Assembly (NCBI RefSeq): GCF_964340395.1
Contig: NC_135553.1
Span: 26,601,449-26,665,448, forward strand
From: Glandiceps talaboti
Lineage: Eukaryota; Hemichordata; Enteropneusta; Spengelidae
Length of the DNA stretch: 64,000 bases
Direction: 5' to 3'
In this document: piece by piece, positions 1 through 12,603 of the stretch
Layout: every line of letters starts with the position of its first letter
Position numbering within the stretch: position 1 is the stretch's first letter
The notes under the pieces: model-generated
Told to the model about the DNA's origin: nothing
What the model saw: only the letters and a program-made list of their open reading frames with translations
The model's database searches: none
Made by a program: the position numbers and the translations under genes

Positions 1-377
1 CTATCAAACAATGCAGGGATGATACTTAGTTTAACACTATCAAACAATGCAGGAATGATACTCAGTTTAACACTATCAAACAATGCAGGGATGATACTTA
101 GTTTAACACTATCAAACAATGCAGGAATGATACTCAGTTTAACACTATCAAACAATGCAGGAATGATACTCAGTTTAACACTATCAAACAATGCAGGAAT
201 GATACTCAGTTTAACACTATCAAACAATGCAGGGATGATACTCAGTTTAACACTATCAAACAATGCAGGAATGATACTCAGTTTAACACTATCAAACAAT
301 GCAGGAATGATACTCAGTTTAACACTATCAAACAATGCAGGAATGATACTCAGTTTAACACTATCAAACAATGCAGG
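1..377. repeat. 36-bp minisatellite
   Basis: About ten copies of a unit containing ATGATACTCAGTTTAACACT run to the left edge. Copies differ mainly at GGGATG/GGAATG and CTTAGT/CTCAGT. As 36 is divisible by three, one plus-strand frame stays open, which is not evidence of a gene. Confidence 0.97.
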
Positions 378-1489
378 TTTTCTCCACGTATTCCAGTTTC
401 CTCCTGCTTCAACAACACTTGGGAGTTGTTAAATGGCAGCCATTCACCAAATTTCTGAATTTATTTGGATGAATGAAGCTTATTATAATAAGATACCAAT
501 CCAAGATTGTGGGATTCAAACATTGGGGTTCACTTGTGTTTATGAAGTCATCCACAATTTATTACAGTTTATGAATTCACTCAGACTGGAGAATTTGATC
601 AAATGTACAGATTTTATGAAAACAAGGATACTGTGGAAGAAATCTGATCACAGGCAACAGTACTCTGGTACATTTATTGAGCTTTTACCAGGCTTAAACA
701 TTGTGTAGGAAGAAAATCTAAATACACTTTCAGAAGTTGACAACTGATCAAAGTGGCTGGTGATGAGTGGACAGATGGTATTTTACAATATCCATCATAT
801 TTAATGATCTGATAGACATGCAAGTGACGCACATCATATCTATAACATATGGTCTCTATGAGTGACATACATCATATCTATAACATAAGGTCTCTATGAG
901 TGACGCACATCATATTGAGGCTATAGAATATTGGTATATGATCATTCTTAACATTCCATCAACCTACCGGAAATTACACAAGTATTACGGTAGTACAATG
1001 CAAATCATATTACCTAGATATCAAAAATCCTTAAAATTTGAAAAATAGTAAATAACATATGCTCACTTCCTTTTCTTCTGAATAATCTGTTCACAGTATT
1101 ACACAGATTTCAACTGCAGATGTATGCATATCCAAATCCAATTCAGAAAGTGAGATCTGGTCACAACTTGTGTCATACACTGGTGTCCCACTGTTAAAGC
1201 AGGAGGAAGCCAGATCTAGATTACCCAAGGAAAACCTACTACATTGTTTGGTTGAGTCCAAGTTCCAACTCAGCATTGTCTGTACATAACACACATGCAG
1301 ATCTGGTTTAGTTTTTAATTGAACCCAGTCTGTTGGCACTTTTTTGAACCTAGTGATACAGGAACACCAGTGAACAGTTCAACCATTGACAACATGTTTG
1401 TTGGTGTACTTTATATTTTAAGTCTAGTTACTGTTATTCTGCTTACAATGCAGGCAACCACACTGTAGGTTTAATAACACCAAAGCTAC
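378..1489. other. No gene recognised
   Basis: This stretch is AT-rich unique sequence. The only structure seen is two and a half copies of a 41-bp direct repeat at about 795-915 (GACGCACATCATATCTATAAC). Confidence 0.6.
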
Positions 1490-2665
1490 TCTTGACAGTG
1501 GTAGCCTGGACAGATATCATTACATATGTCAACGATTTACCTTTATATTTGAATGATACCAGTTCCATATCATTTGCTGACGACACAACCGTATATGCTT
1601 CTGATAACAGCATTGTTAAAATTACATCAGCAATTAACAAAGATCTAACGAGTATTAGTCGCTGGGTCTCAGACAATAAGCTCTGTATTAATGGTACCAA
1701 ATCTAAATCGATGTTGATTACAACTGTACAAAAACGATCACACTTGCATACACAGTGTCTTGACGTTTCTGTTAATAATATACAATTAGATTGTGTAAAG
1801 AGCGAAAAATTACTTGGTGTTATGTTACAGCATAACCTGGAGTGGTCTGATCACATAAGGTATATAGAATCCAAAGTAAAGCCAAATCTATATCTTTTAT
1901 CGAGAATGAAACATTTCCTTACAGTACATTCCAGAAAAATATTTTACTGTAGCTTTATTTTACCCTATTTATGCTACTGTTCTAATGTGTGGGGTACTAC
2001 ATCGGCTGTTAACATTCAAGTATTAGAGCGTATTCAAAGACGCTGTATGAGATTAATTCTAGACACTGATCATACAGTACCAACAAAAGATCTTTATCTT
2101 CGTCTAAAATAGTTACCCCTGACATTAAAACTACAGTTAAACAGACTTGTCCTTGTATTTAAAGCTATAAAAAAAGTTGCACCTGATAATGTAAATGCTC
2201 TGTTTAACCTATACTGTCCCACACGAAATTTACGGTCAGTTGATCAGTACCTTTTAGAAATACCTAGAGCTAAAACTGAATTTTTTAAAAAGTCATTTAC
2301 AGTAAGAGGAGCCAAAGACTTTAATAATCTACCTGTACATTTGCGTAAAATAGATGCAGTTGATGTTTTTAAGAGGGATTGCTATAATTTCTTATTTACA
2401 AAGTATGTGGATGAATCATTTTAAGTCAATTGTACTTATTGTATCTGTAAATGTATTTTAAATAGTCTATTGAAATTTTATTCCTCTTTTGATTGTCACC
2501 AATGTCAATTTTAAGTGTTTGTTTGGTATTGAATATTTGTAGTGCACTGTATTGCCGTGTATTTAATTGTGTTGTTATTTTGTATTTTGATGTATCTCGA
2601 CCTCCACGAAAAGAGGTTTAAAAACCTATGGAGTTATCGAGATTAATAAATAAAGATTAATAATA
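1490..2665 (+). pseudogene. 5'-truncated non-LTR retrotransposon, reverse transcriptase C-terminal part
   Basis: One reading frame runs from about 1494 to the TAA at 2422-2424, broken by a single TAG at 2110-2112. It encodes the later part of a LINE-type reverse transcriptase: YVNDLPLYLNDTS, the catalytic FADDTT box, WVSDNKLCINGTKSK, LLGVMLQHNLEWSDHI, and a C-terminal LLSRMK...LPYLCYCSNVWG thumb-like region. The upstream RT motifs and endonuclease are missing, as expected for 5' truncation. The 3' UTR ends in a stem-loop and an AT-rich (TAATAA) tail near 2665. CR1-, Jockey- or L2-like clades are possible; the clade is not resolved. Confidence 0.85.
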
Positions 2666-3308
2666 ATATCACCTTTCAGTTTATCAGGCAACATGAGGAA
2701 GCACAGATCTATGGTCTTAATACAAGACTAGGGATATATCATATCATATCATCATATCAAATTACAGCTAAAAAGGCTAATAGCCTCTAAGCTGATCAAT
2801 GTCAAATTGTCCAAAAAAACAAACAACCACAAAAACATACATTTAGTAACAAAGTGTGTGTGAATTAGTTCACGGTCCAAGTGTTCATCACAAAGTCCAA
2901 TTTATTTTTTGTAGAGTGCAAAATAGTAATATATGATAGGCGTATTTATGTATTTGAAATATTAGGTTTGAATGTCTTACTATCAGAAAGCATAATTTGT
3001 CTACTAGAGAAGACAGAAATTCAAGCTGGTTTTTAATACTCACTTCCATGTAAAATTAAGTCATACTCACATGTGGTGTGATACAGGTGACAGATATGAA
3101 TGTGATTGATTTTGACCTTGCTCAGTGTATGTAGATACATCAAAACTACATGTGGATTATATGATGACATCATAGTTCATAATGGTATTGTGGAGCCATC
3201 CATACTATTTATTACACTGATACCAATATGACAACAAAGCTGGTATACAGTTAATGTTTGGAATACATTCATCAGTTTGTAATCTTTCAGGAGAATTTTA
3301 ATGAATAG
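2666..3308. other. No gene recognised
   Basis: The stretch is AT-rich unique sequence between the retrotransposon tail and the 38-bp array. No conserved coding segment is seen on either strand. Confidence 0.55.
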
Positions 3309-3991
3309 GTGGCGTATTGCTTCATGTGGGAGGTAGAAGGTGGGGGTTGGCATATTGCTTCATGTGGGAGGTAGAAGGTGGGGGTTGGTGTATTGCTTCA
3401 TGTGGGAGGTAGAAGGTGGGGGTTGGCGTATTGCTTCATGTGGGAGGTAGAAGGTGGGGGTTGGCGTATTGCTTCATGTGGGAGGTAGAAGGTGGGGGTT
3501 GGCGTATTGCTTCATGTGGGAGGTAGAAGGTGGGGGTTGGCGTATTGCTTCATGTGGGAGGTAGAAGGTGGGGGTTGGCGTATTGCTTCATGTGGGAGGT
3601 AGAAGGTGGGGGTTGGCGTATTGCTTCATGTGGGAGGTAGAAGGTGGGGGTTGGCATATTGCTTCATGTGGGGATGAAAGGTGGGGGTTGGGGTATTGCT
3701 TCATGTGGGAGGTAGAAGGTGGGGGTTGGGGTATTGCTTCATGTGGGAGGTAGAAGGTGGGGGTTGGCGTATTGCTTCATGTGGGAGGTAGAAGGTGGGG
3801 TTTGGCGTATTGCTTTATGTCGGAGGTAGAAGGTGGGGGTTGGCGTATTGCTTCATGTGGGGATGAAAGGTGGGGGTTGGGGTATTGCTTCATGTGGGAG
3901 GTAGAAGGTGGGGGTTGGGGTATTGCTTCATGTGGGGATGAAAGGTGGGGGTTGGGGTATTGCTTCATGTGGGAGGTAGAAGGTGGGGGTT
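3309..3991. repeat. 38-bp GT-rich minisatellite
   Basis: About 18 copies of a G-rich unit (GGCGTATTGCTTCATGTGGG plus AGGTAGAAGGTGGGGGTT). A shorter variant with GGGGATGAAAGG occurs three times near the right end, alternating with the standard unit. Confidence 0.97.
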
Positions 3992-4107
3992 CCCAAAAGT
4001 GCTACAAACAAAATTATATTCTGACTAAAACTGAACTTTCACAACTACAAAATCCTATTTTTTTTCTCTCCATTTGCCAAATTCCATGTGATACTCTTTA
4101 ATTGTCA

Positions 4108-4789
4108 AATTAGAATGGGTCGGAATAGATGAACTACAATGTCTATACATTAGTCCTGCATACCATCAAATTAGAATGGGTCGGAATAGATGAACTACAA
4201 TGTCTATACATTAGTCCTGCATACCATCAAATTAGAATGGGTCGGAATAGATGAACTACAATGTCTATACATTAGTCCTGCATACCATCAAATTAGAATG
4301 GGTCGGAATAGATGAACTACAATGTCTATACATTAGTCCTGCATACCATCAAATTAGAATGGGTCGGAATAGATGAACTACAATGTCTATACATTAGTCC
4401 TGCATACCATCAAATTAGAATGGGTCGGAATAGATGAACTACAATGTCTATACATTAGTCCTGCATACCATCAAATTAGAATGGGTCGGAATAGATGAAC
4501 TACAATGTCTATACATTAGTCCTGCATACCATCAAATTAGAATGGGTCGGAATAGATGAACTACAATGTCTATACATTAGTCCTGCATACCATCAAATTA
4601 GAATGGGTCGGAATAGATGAACTACAATGTCTATACATTAGTCCTGCATACCATCAAATTAGAATGGGTCGGAATAGATGAATTACAATGTCTATACATT
4701 AGTCCTGCATACCATCAAATTAGAATGGGTCGGAATAGATGAACTACAATGTCTATACATTAGTCCTGCATACCATCAAATTATTCATT
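4108..4789. repeat. 61-bp minisatellite
   Basis: Eleven nearly identical copies of a unit beginning AATTAGAATGGGTCGG; only one substitution (AATTACAATG, near 4681) is noticed. It is related in inverted orientation to the 40-bp array that follows. Confidence 0.97.
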
Positions 4790-4877
4790 AACTCATCATG
4801 TGGTGATGATATGATACTACCGATACTCTTGACTTTGAAGTCTAGATCTTTTCTGACCCATTCTAATTTGATGATTT

Positions 4878-5126
4878 CAATGTACTTGATACAATGGCTA
4901 TGTGACTGATGTATAGACATAGTAGTTGATACAATGGCTATGTGACTGATGTATAGACAATGTAGTTGATACAATGGCTATGTGACTGATGTATAGACAA
5001 TGTAGTTGATACAATGGCTATGTGACTGATGTATAGACAATGTAATTGATACAATGGCTATGTGACTGATGTATAGACAATGTAATTGATACAATGGCTA
5101 TGTGACTGATGTATAGACAATGTAAA
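4878..5126. repeat. 40-bp minisatellite
   Basis: Six copies of a unit starting GTTGATACAATGGCTATGTG. The part TGATGTATAGACAATGTAGTT resembles the reverse complement of part of the preceding 61-bp unit. Confidence 0.95.
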
Positions 5127-5248
5127 TACGTTATCTAGTATGTGACAGTAGACAATGGCTATCAGAGATTACTCAGTATGACATCTATAGATATGATTTA
5201 TATAAGCTATACATTATAACTGCTGGCACTGTCTTGTCTGGTGTCATT

Positions 5249-5762
5249 ACCTCCCGAAAGGGTATGGGAGGTATTAAAAGGGGGATGTCTGTCTTTGCAT
5301 AATTAATGATTTTTGGTAATTAGGCCATATCTTAAGACTGCATACTTCAATTTCAATACAATTCAGTGCATATGTTAAACATAACAGAGTGCATATGTCC
5401 TAAAAACTTTGTTGATATAGATTCCAGTTTTAATGAAAAATTTGCATAATTAATAATTTTAGGTAACTAGGCTATATCTTAAAAATGCAAGCTTCAAATT
5501 TCATATAATATAGTACATATATCAACTATAATAATACGTACATGTGCTAAGATGTTGTTGATACAACTTTTACCTTTAGTGAGTAATTTGAATAATGAAC
5601 GATATTCAGTAATGAAGCAGTATCATGCACTCTTCAAATTCCATATAATTTGGCATATACATTAACCTAAGAAAGCACACTTGTCCAAAAAAACTGTTAC
5701 CATATTTTTTTTTAGTTTTAATGACCAATTTGCATAATTAGTGATTTCCTTATGGGAGGCAT
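5249..5762. mobile_element. Possible nonautonomous element with CCTCCC ends
   Basis: ACCTCCCGAAAGGG and GGGAGGT form a hairpin at 5249-5272, and TTATGGGAGGC occurs at about 5750-5760. Between them, TTTGCATAATTA(A)TGATTT recurs three times (about 5297, 5441 and 5730) with diverged flanks. This looks like a dispersed repeat with internal units. No duplicated target site is certain. Confidence 0.4.
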
Positions 5763-5908
5763 TCAGTTTAAAACTGCTTTTATATTGTTTTCACACTGTG
5801 ATCAGATTGGATTTAAATATGTCTTCTAAATCAACATCATGCATCAATACCAACAGACTCCTAGATATATGTGTATGTATATGTGTGTATGCTACATCAC
5901 ATACATCT

Positions 5909-5987
5909 CATGTATGTATGTATGTATGTATGTATGTATGTATGTATGTATGTATGTATGTATGTATGTATGTATGTATGTATGTAT
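5909..5987. repeat. (ATGT)n microsatellite
   Basis: A pure tetranucleotide run of about 79 bp that is interrupted on its right by the TIR element at 5988; a short remnant resumes at 7206. Confidence 0.97.
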
Positions 5988-7205
5988 CAGAGGTCGCGTT
6001 AACGCGTTATTTGTGCGTATTTGATGCACTATTTGACACTTGGGACGCCTTTTTTTGGAAGTATGCGTCACTGGGGACGCGTCATAAACAGGGGACAAAT
6101 GGGGCTTACTGTTGGCAAACGTACGGTTATCATCTTTGCTTCGAAGTTGTAGAACAGACATCGTGGAATTAGTCAGTTCTGATAGTAACTATTTATATGT
6201 GCAGTGTGACCTGTGAAATTTGAATATGACCCATCGTATATAAAACGTTCCAACAGTTTCATGTGCCCCATGACCATTTCCTGACGTGCCGAGCACGTCT
6301 TGGGTAGTTTAGAAACTACGTGATATTATAATTACTTATCCACGTGATTAGTTACTTATTAACAGACATGGTTTGGCAGAGTTTCCATCGATAGCATGGC
6401 CTTACGTTACGGTGAAGCATCTTCCCTCACGGGCGAAGCGATGATTAAATAGACCACATCGGTGGACAGTAATCTATGCTGAAGCCTTCACGTTGATAAA
6501 TTCATACTGCCACGTCGCCATTTCATTCTCACTAAAACTGAAACTTATTTTGAGCTTCGTTACGGGATTGAACGCATTACGCATGTAAGGCGTCGTTCAA
6601 GAATAAATGATTGCAACGTAGCGACACAAAATTCGTATAAAACTTTTACAACTGTGTCTCTGTCAAATTGAAGTTCACGCTGTCGTTCATACTTCATCAC
6701 TCGTGTCATGGAACTTAGTTTATGCATTGCGGTTTTGTATCATGGGGTAGTTTTATGTACTCCGTAAGGTCCGACTCCAAGAACCGCTAAAACATTAGCT
6801 CTGGATTTATACGCTATGGGGTTTCGACACGCCTTCTCCCACTCCGCTATATATTCATCCGGAGTTCTTTCTCGGAGCACATATTTTTAGAGAGTGATTA
6901 CCATAGAAAATCGAAAGTCTAGAAAGATGAAGTTAAACCACTCAGACTGTATAGCGTATTCTTGCATATAAATGTTTTCTTTTTGGAAGTACAAACTATG
7001 TACTTGTATACGGTGTGCGGGAGAATGACACTGATGTGTTCATGTACATGTATTTACATTTGCAACGTATTTAGTGTACATCTGAAAGACATGTGACTGT
7101 GTGCATGCAAATTTGGAAAAGACGCACCGTAATAGGATTTTGACGCTAATTTTGGCAGGAACGCGTCCCAGCGACGCATCAGAAAAAAAGCTACCGCGAC
7201 CTCTG
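5988..7205. mobile_element. CpG-rich nonautonomous TIR element (hAT-like) in an (ATGT)n run
   Basis: The termini are inverted repeats, CAGAGGTCGCGTTAACG at the left and CAGAGGTCGCGGTAGC (reverse complement) at the right. The flanks are both ATGTAT repeats, giving a target duplication of 2 or 6 bp that cannot be resolved in the microsatellite. CAG...CTG ends fit hAT-type elements. The interior is visibly richer in CpG than its surroundings and has no long ORF, so it looks nonautonomous. Confidence 0.7.
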
Positions 7206-7440
7206 ATGTATGTATGTACACACACACACAGACACACACACATATATATTTATGTACATGTATGTGTTTGTTTGTGCATGTGTATACATGTATGTGTGTA
7301 CATATACGTATGTATAAATATATAGATGAACATATGTATATGTCTGCATCTGACTGCACAATAAACAATATATATGTAGTGTGTTTGATGTGATTTACAA
7401 ACTCTGAACATTTGCAACTAATTCATTTTTATTTTATTTT
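7206..7440. repeat. (ATGT)/(AC) microsatellite remnant
   Basis: After the TIR element the sequence continues as ATGT, ACAC and related GT-rich alternating purine-pyrimidine repeats up to about 7340, then unique sequence. Confidence 0.7.
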
Positions 7441-7447
7441 GCTTTTG

Positions 7448-8000
7448 GGAGTGTTCACCACATTTACAGCTAAAACAGGGAGTGTTCACCAGAAGACTGT
7501 ACATAACGTATACATTTACAGCTAAAACAGGGAGTGTTCACCACATTTACAGCTAAAACAGGGAGTGTTCACCAGAAGACTGTACATAACGTATACATTT
7601 ACAGCTAAAACAGGGAGTGTTCACCACATTTACAGCTAAAACAGGGAGTGTTCACCAGAAGACTGTACATAAAGTATACATTTACAGCAAAACAGGGAGT
7701 GTTCACCACATATACAGCAAAACAGGGAGTGTTCACCACATTTACAGCTAAAACAGGGAATGTTCACCAGAAGACTGTACATAACATATACCTTTATAGC
7801 TAAAACAGGGAGAGTTCACCAGAAGACTGTACATATAACATATACATTTACAGCTAAAACAGAGTGTTCACCAGAAAACTGTACATAACATATACAGTTA
7901 CAACTAAAACAGGTAGTGTTCACCAGAAGACTGTACATAACATATACAGTTACAGCTAAAACAGGGAGTGTTCACCAGAAGACTGTACATAACATATATA
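7448..8000. repeat. Mixed short/long unit minisatellite
   Basis: Units share ACAGCTAAAACAGGGAGTGT plus TCACCA. Long units continue GAAGACTGTACATAAC and short ones CATTT; they alternate short-long in the left half and then become all long and more diverged. Confidence 0.93.
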
Positions 8001-8167
8001 CTTAATGATCATAATGGATTTGGCAAGTTTAGATTGTTGTTTTACTCACTAGACAAGAGCACATTTATTGCAGAACACAACAGGATTGTGATTGAAGAGT
8101 TTTGTTTACATTCATTCATCTTTTCAGACTCTCCTCAATACCAATCCTGTGGTGTTCAGCAGTAAAC

Positions 8168-10885
8168 ACATTGTTATCTATTTTAGCTGTACTTTGATCA
8201 TAAATCTACACGCTACATGTAGTCTAGTGGTGATCACTGCCTATTTTAGCTGTACTTTGATCATAAATCTTAGTACACGCTACATGTAGTCTAGTGGTGA
8301 ACACTGCCTATTTTAGCTGTACTTTGATCATAAATATACACGCTACATGTAGTCTAGTGGTGATCACTGCCTATTTTAGCTGCACTTTGATCATAAATAT
8401 ACACGCTACATGTAGTCTAGTGGTGAACACTGCCTATTTTAGCTGTACTTTGATCATAAATCTACACGCTACATGTAGTCTAGTGGTGATCACTGCCTAT
8501 TTTAGCTGTACTTTGATCATAAATCTATACGCTACATGTAGTCTAGTGGTGATCACTGCCTATTTTAGCTGTACTTTGATCATAAATCTATAAGCTACAT
8601 ATAGTCTAGTGGTGATCACTGCCTATTTTAGCTGTACTTTGATCATAAATCTATAAGCTACATATAGTCTAGTGGTGATCACTGCCTATTTTAGCTGTAC
8701 TTTGATCATAAATCTACACGCTACATATAGTCTAGTGGTGAACACTGCCTATTTTAGCTGTACTTTGATCATAAATCTTAGTACACGCTACATGTAGTCT
8801 AGTGGTGAACACTGCCTATTTTAGCTGTACTTTGATCATAAATCTACACGCTACATGTAGTCTAGTGGTGATCACTGCCTATTTTAGCTGTACTTTGATC
8901 ATAAATATACACGCTACATATAGTCTAGTGGTGATCACTGCCTATTTTAGCTGTACTTTGATCATAAATCTACACGCTATTTGTAGTCTAGTGGTGAACA
9001 CTGCCTATTTTAGCTGTAATTTGATCATAAATCTATAAGCTACATGTAGTCTAGTGGTGAACACTGCCTATTTTAGCTGTAATTTGATCATAAATCTACA
9101 CGCTACATATAGTCTAGTGGTGAACACTGCCTATTTTAGCTGTACTTTGATCATAAATCTACACGCTACATGTAGTCTAGTGGTGATCACTGCCTATTTT
9201 AGCTGTACTTTGATCATAAATCTTAGTACACGCTACATGTAGTCTAGTGGTGAACACTGCCTATTTTAGCTGTACTTTGATCATAAATATACACGCTACA
9301 TGTAGTCTAGTGGTGATCACTGCCTATTTTAGCTGTACTTTGATCATAAATCTACACGCTACATGTAGTCTAGTGGTGAACACTGCCTATTTTAGCTGTA
9401 CTTTGATCATAAATCTACACGCTACATGTAGTCTAGTGGTGAACACTGCCTATTTTAGCTGTACTTTGATCATAAATATACACGCTACATAGTCTAGTGG
9501 TGAACACTGCCTATTTTAGCTGTACTTTGATCATAAATCTATAACTTATAAGCTACATATAGTCTAGTGGTGATCACTGCCTATTTTAGCTGTACTTTGA
9601 TCATAAATCTTAGTACACGCTACATGTAGTCTAGTGGTGAACACTGCCTATTTTAGCTGTACTTTGATCATAAATCTACACGCTACATGTAATCTAGTGG
9701 TGAACACTGCCTATTTTAGCTGCACTTTGATCATAAATCTACACACTACATGTAGTCTAGTGGTGATCACTGCCTATTTTAGCTGTACTTTGATCATAAA
9801 TCTATACGCTACATATAGTCTAGTGGTGATCACTGCCTATTTTAGCTGTACTTTGATCATAAATCTACACGCTACATGTAATCTAGTGGTGAACACTGCC
9901 TATTTTAGCTGCACTTTGATCATAAATCTACACACTACATGTAGTCTAGTGGTGATCACTGCCTATTTTAGCTGTACTTTGATCCTAAATCTATACGCTA
10001 CATATAGTCTAGTGGTGATCACTGCCTATTTTAGCTGTACTTTGATCATAAATCTACACGCTATTTGTAATCTAGTGGTGAACACTGCCTATTTTAGCTG
10101 TACTTTGATCATAAATCTACACGCTACATGTAATCTAGTGGTGAACACTGCCTATTTTAGCTGTACTTTGATCATAAATCTACACGCTACATGTAGTCTA
10201 GTGGTGAACACTGCCTATTTTAGCTGTACTTTGATCATAAATCTACACGCTACATATAGTCTAGTGGTGAACACTGCCTATTTTAGCTGTACTTTGATCA
10301 TAAATCTACACGCTACATGTAATCTAGTGGTGAACACTGCCTATTTTAGCTGTACTTTGATCATAAATATACACGCTACATATAGTCTAGTGGTGAACAC
10401 TGCCTATTTTAGCTGTACTTTGATCATAAATCTTAGTACACGCTACATGTAGTCTAGTGGTGAACACTGCCTATTTTAGCTGTAATTTGATCATAAATCT
10501 ACACGCTACATATAGTCTAGTGGTGATCACTGCCTATTTTAGCTGTACTTTGATCATAAATCTTAGTACACGCTACATGTAGTCTAGTGGTGAACACTGC
10601 CTATTTTAGCTGTAATTTGATCATAAATCTATACGCTACATGTAGTCTAGTGGTGATCACTGCCTATTTTAGCTGTACTTTGATCATAAATCTATACGCT
10701 ACATATAGTCTAGTGGTGATCACTGCCTATTTTAGCTGTACTTTGATCATAAATCTACACGCTACATATAGTCTAGTGGTGATCACTGCCTATTTTAGCT
10801 GTAATTTGATCATAAATCTACACGCTACATGTAGTCTAGTGGTGAACACTGCCTATTTTAGCTGTACTTTGATCATAAATCTACA

Positions 10886-10886
<1 letters not shown>
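8168..10886. repeat. 63-bp minisatellite (about 43 copies)
   Basis: The unit contains TTTTAGCTGTACTTTGATCA and CTAGTGGTGATCACTGCC. Variants are GATCAC/GAACAC, ACATGT/ACATAT and an insertion (CTTAGTACACGC). A block of three variants repeats at 189 bp (see findings). The length divisible by three leaves a plus-strand frame open; I do not call it coding. Confidence 0.98.

Positions 10887-10932
<46 letters not shown>
10887..10932. repeat. (GT)n microsatellite
   Basis: A dinucleotide run of about 22 GT units directly abuts the end of the 63-bp array. Confidence 0.97.
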
Positions 10933-10933
<1 letters not shown>

Positions 10934-12603
10934 ATGCAATCATTTCATTCCTCTTAAGTGAAAAATATAAACAGAATTTCCTATGGTCAGCTTTTTAAAA
11001 AAGAAAATCACAAAAAGATATTCATGTGCTCAACTTCATTTGCAATTTCCCAATGTTATGAATTCTTCCTTGAACGATGTACAAAAAATGTTTCAGCCTT
11101 CATGAAATTGACTGATTTACACTGAAATGGACACTTCTAAATATGATCAAAGCAGTCATGACCAGTTCATCTCACAAGAAGTCACTGACCGAAAGGTCAT
11201 TGTCATACGAATGCATTGCCTTTGATTAACTTGTTGTCATGGTAACAGATTCATCTCTTATCCTTGTAAATATTCAGATTGATCACTTGATTTGCAATGG
11301 AAAGTTAGCTAGCAAAGAAGTCTATGATGCAAAGTATAGAGGAGATATGAATACAGGTAGAAGGTAACAAATTAGGGGTAACTGACATTGAAATTCAATA
11401 TCATGGGATTCCAAAAGTTAAGTTTTGCGTAATTATTTCCAATCTTATAATCATTAAAATCTACAGGGACCTAATTAATTTTATGACAGTGAAAGATTAC
11501 TGTGTAGTAATATGACAAAAAGTTGTATCTCCTTCCAAGACAGACACCCTATACCCCCAAGACAAGGGAAAACATTGAATGCAAGCAGTCATCCCCAAGA
11601 GAATGACACCCATAGCATAACATGAATGGATATCAAAATAATACAAATGAGAGACTGGAATTGTATGAAAACCAGAAAAAAAGAATATTCATGACAGGAA
11701 CTGGAGACAAACATCTCCTACCATGATTTAATTATGAATCAACATCCCTTAAGACTAAGTACGGTACACAGAGGAAATACTCCTGACAAACAGTGAACAT
11801 CAAATGAGAGAAACAGCACACAAAAATACAACTTACAGTAACTGTAACCTTACAAGTCCCATAGAATAATCCAATTACTACAAGGTTAGTTATCAAAGGT
11901 GAGGAGGGGGTGTTCAACTTGCTAACTTAAGTGTTCTCTTGTGGATGGTATGAAATAAACATAAATATCCTTTAGAATAAAGAAACTTAATGGTTTTAAT
12001 TGGTAAAAGGATAGATTTGGCAATCAATAATGAATGCATAGTTATATTATTGGAACTATAGTTTTATCGAGATTGTGTCACATAACATAGTCTGTCTGTC
12101 CATCCAAAATATAGTTTTAAACCTTCAAGAAAACCCAGTCTTAGATAAACACGAAATAAAGAAATATGACATTACTATGATCCCATAATGAACAAAACTA
12201 TCTAAAAATGTCTCCATATTATTACATATGTACCAGAGATTACTTGCACTGGTATGGTGCAAACTAGTGGTATTTTTACTGCAGTCAATACAGGAATCAT
12301 TATTGCATATAAACTGTATGCAAATTATATGCAATTGAGGAAGCTATCGTTTTATTCTACACAAAAGCGTGTAATCGCATAGTGTTATTTTATGCAAATT
12401 TGTAACATGCTTGCAGTGTTATCTGCTACACTTTCACTTGCTACACATGTGAAAGTACAGCTGCAGATAACACAAATACCCAGAGTATGCCACACTTTCA
12501 CTCACGTGTCATGGGGTTCTGTCACATTATACTTCAAAAGCTACCAAATACAGTGTTTAGAAACTCTGGAAAAATGGTTTTATAAGTATTAGGAACAAGT
12601 TTT
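10933..12603. other. No gene recognised
   Basis: This is AT-rich unique sequence without conserved coding segments. It was read on both strands for the missing LIG1 C-terminal exons without success. Confidence 0.6.

Noticed and set aside
1443-1700. Minus-strand ORF reading VKSSFGVIKPTVW, like part of an RT motif
   Set aside because: It lies antisense to the retrotransposon and the resemblance is a few residues only.
5741-6172. Plus-strand ORF with CMYV repeats
   Set aside because: It is the translation of the (ATGT)n microsatellite and the end of a TIR element.
8294-10961. Plus-strand ORFs up to 272 codons (AYFSCTLIIN repeats)
   Set aside because: They are translations of the 63-bp minisatellite, whose length is a multiple of three. 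There are no domains, and the starts recur in each unit.
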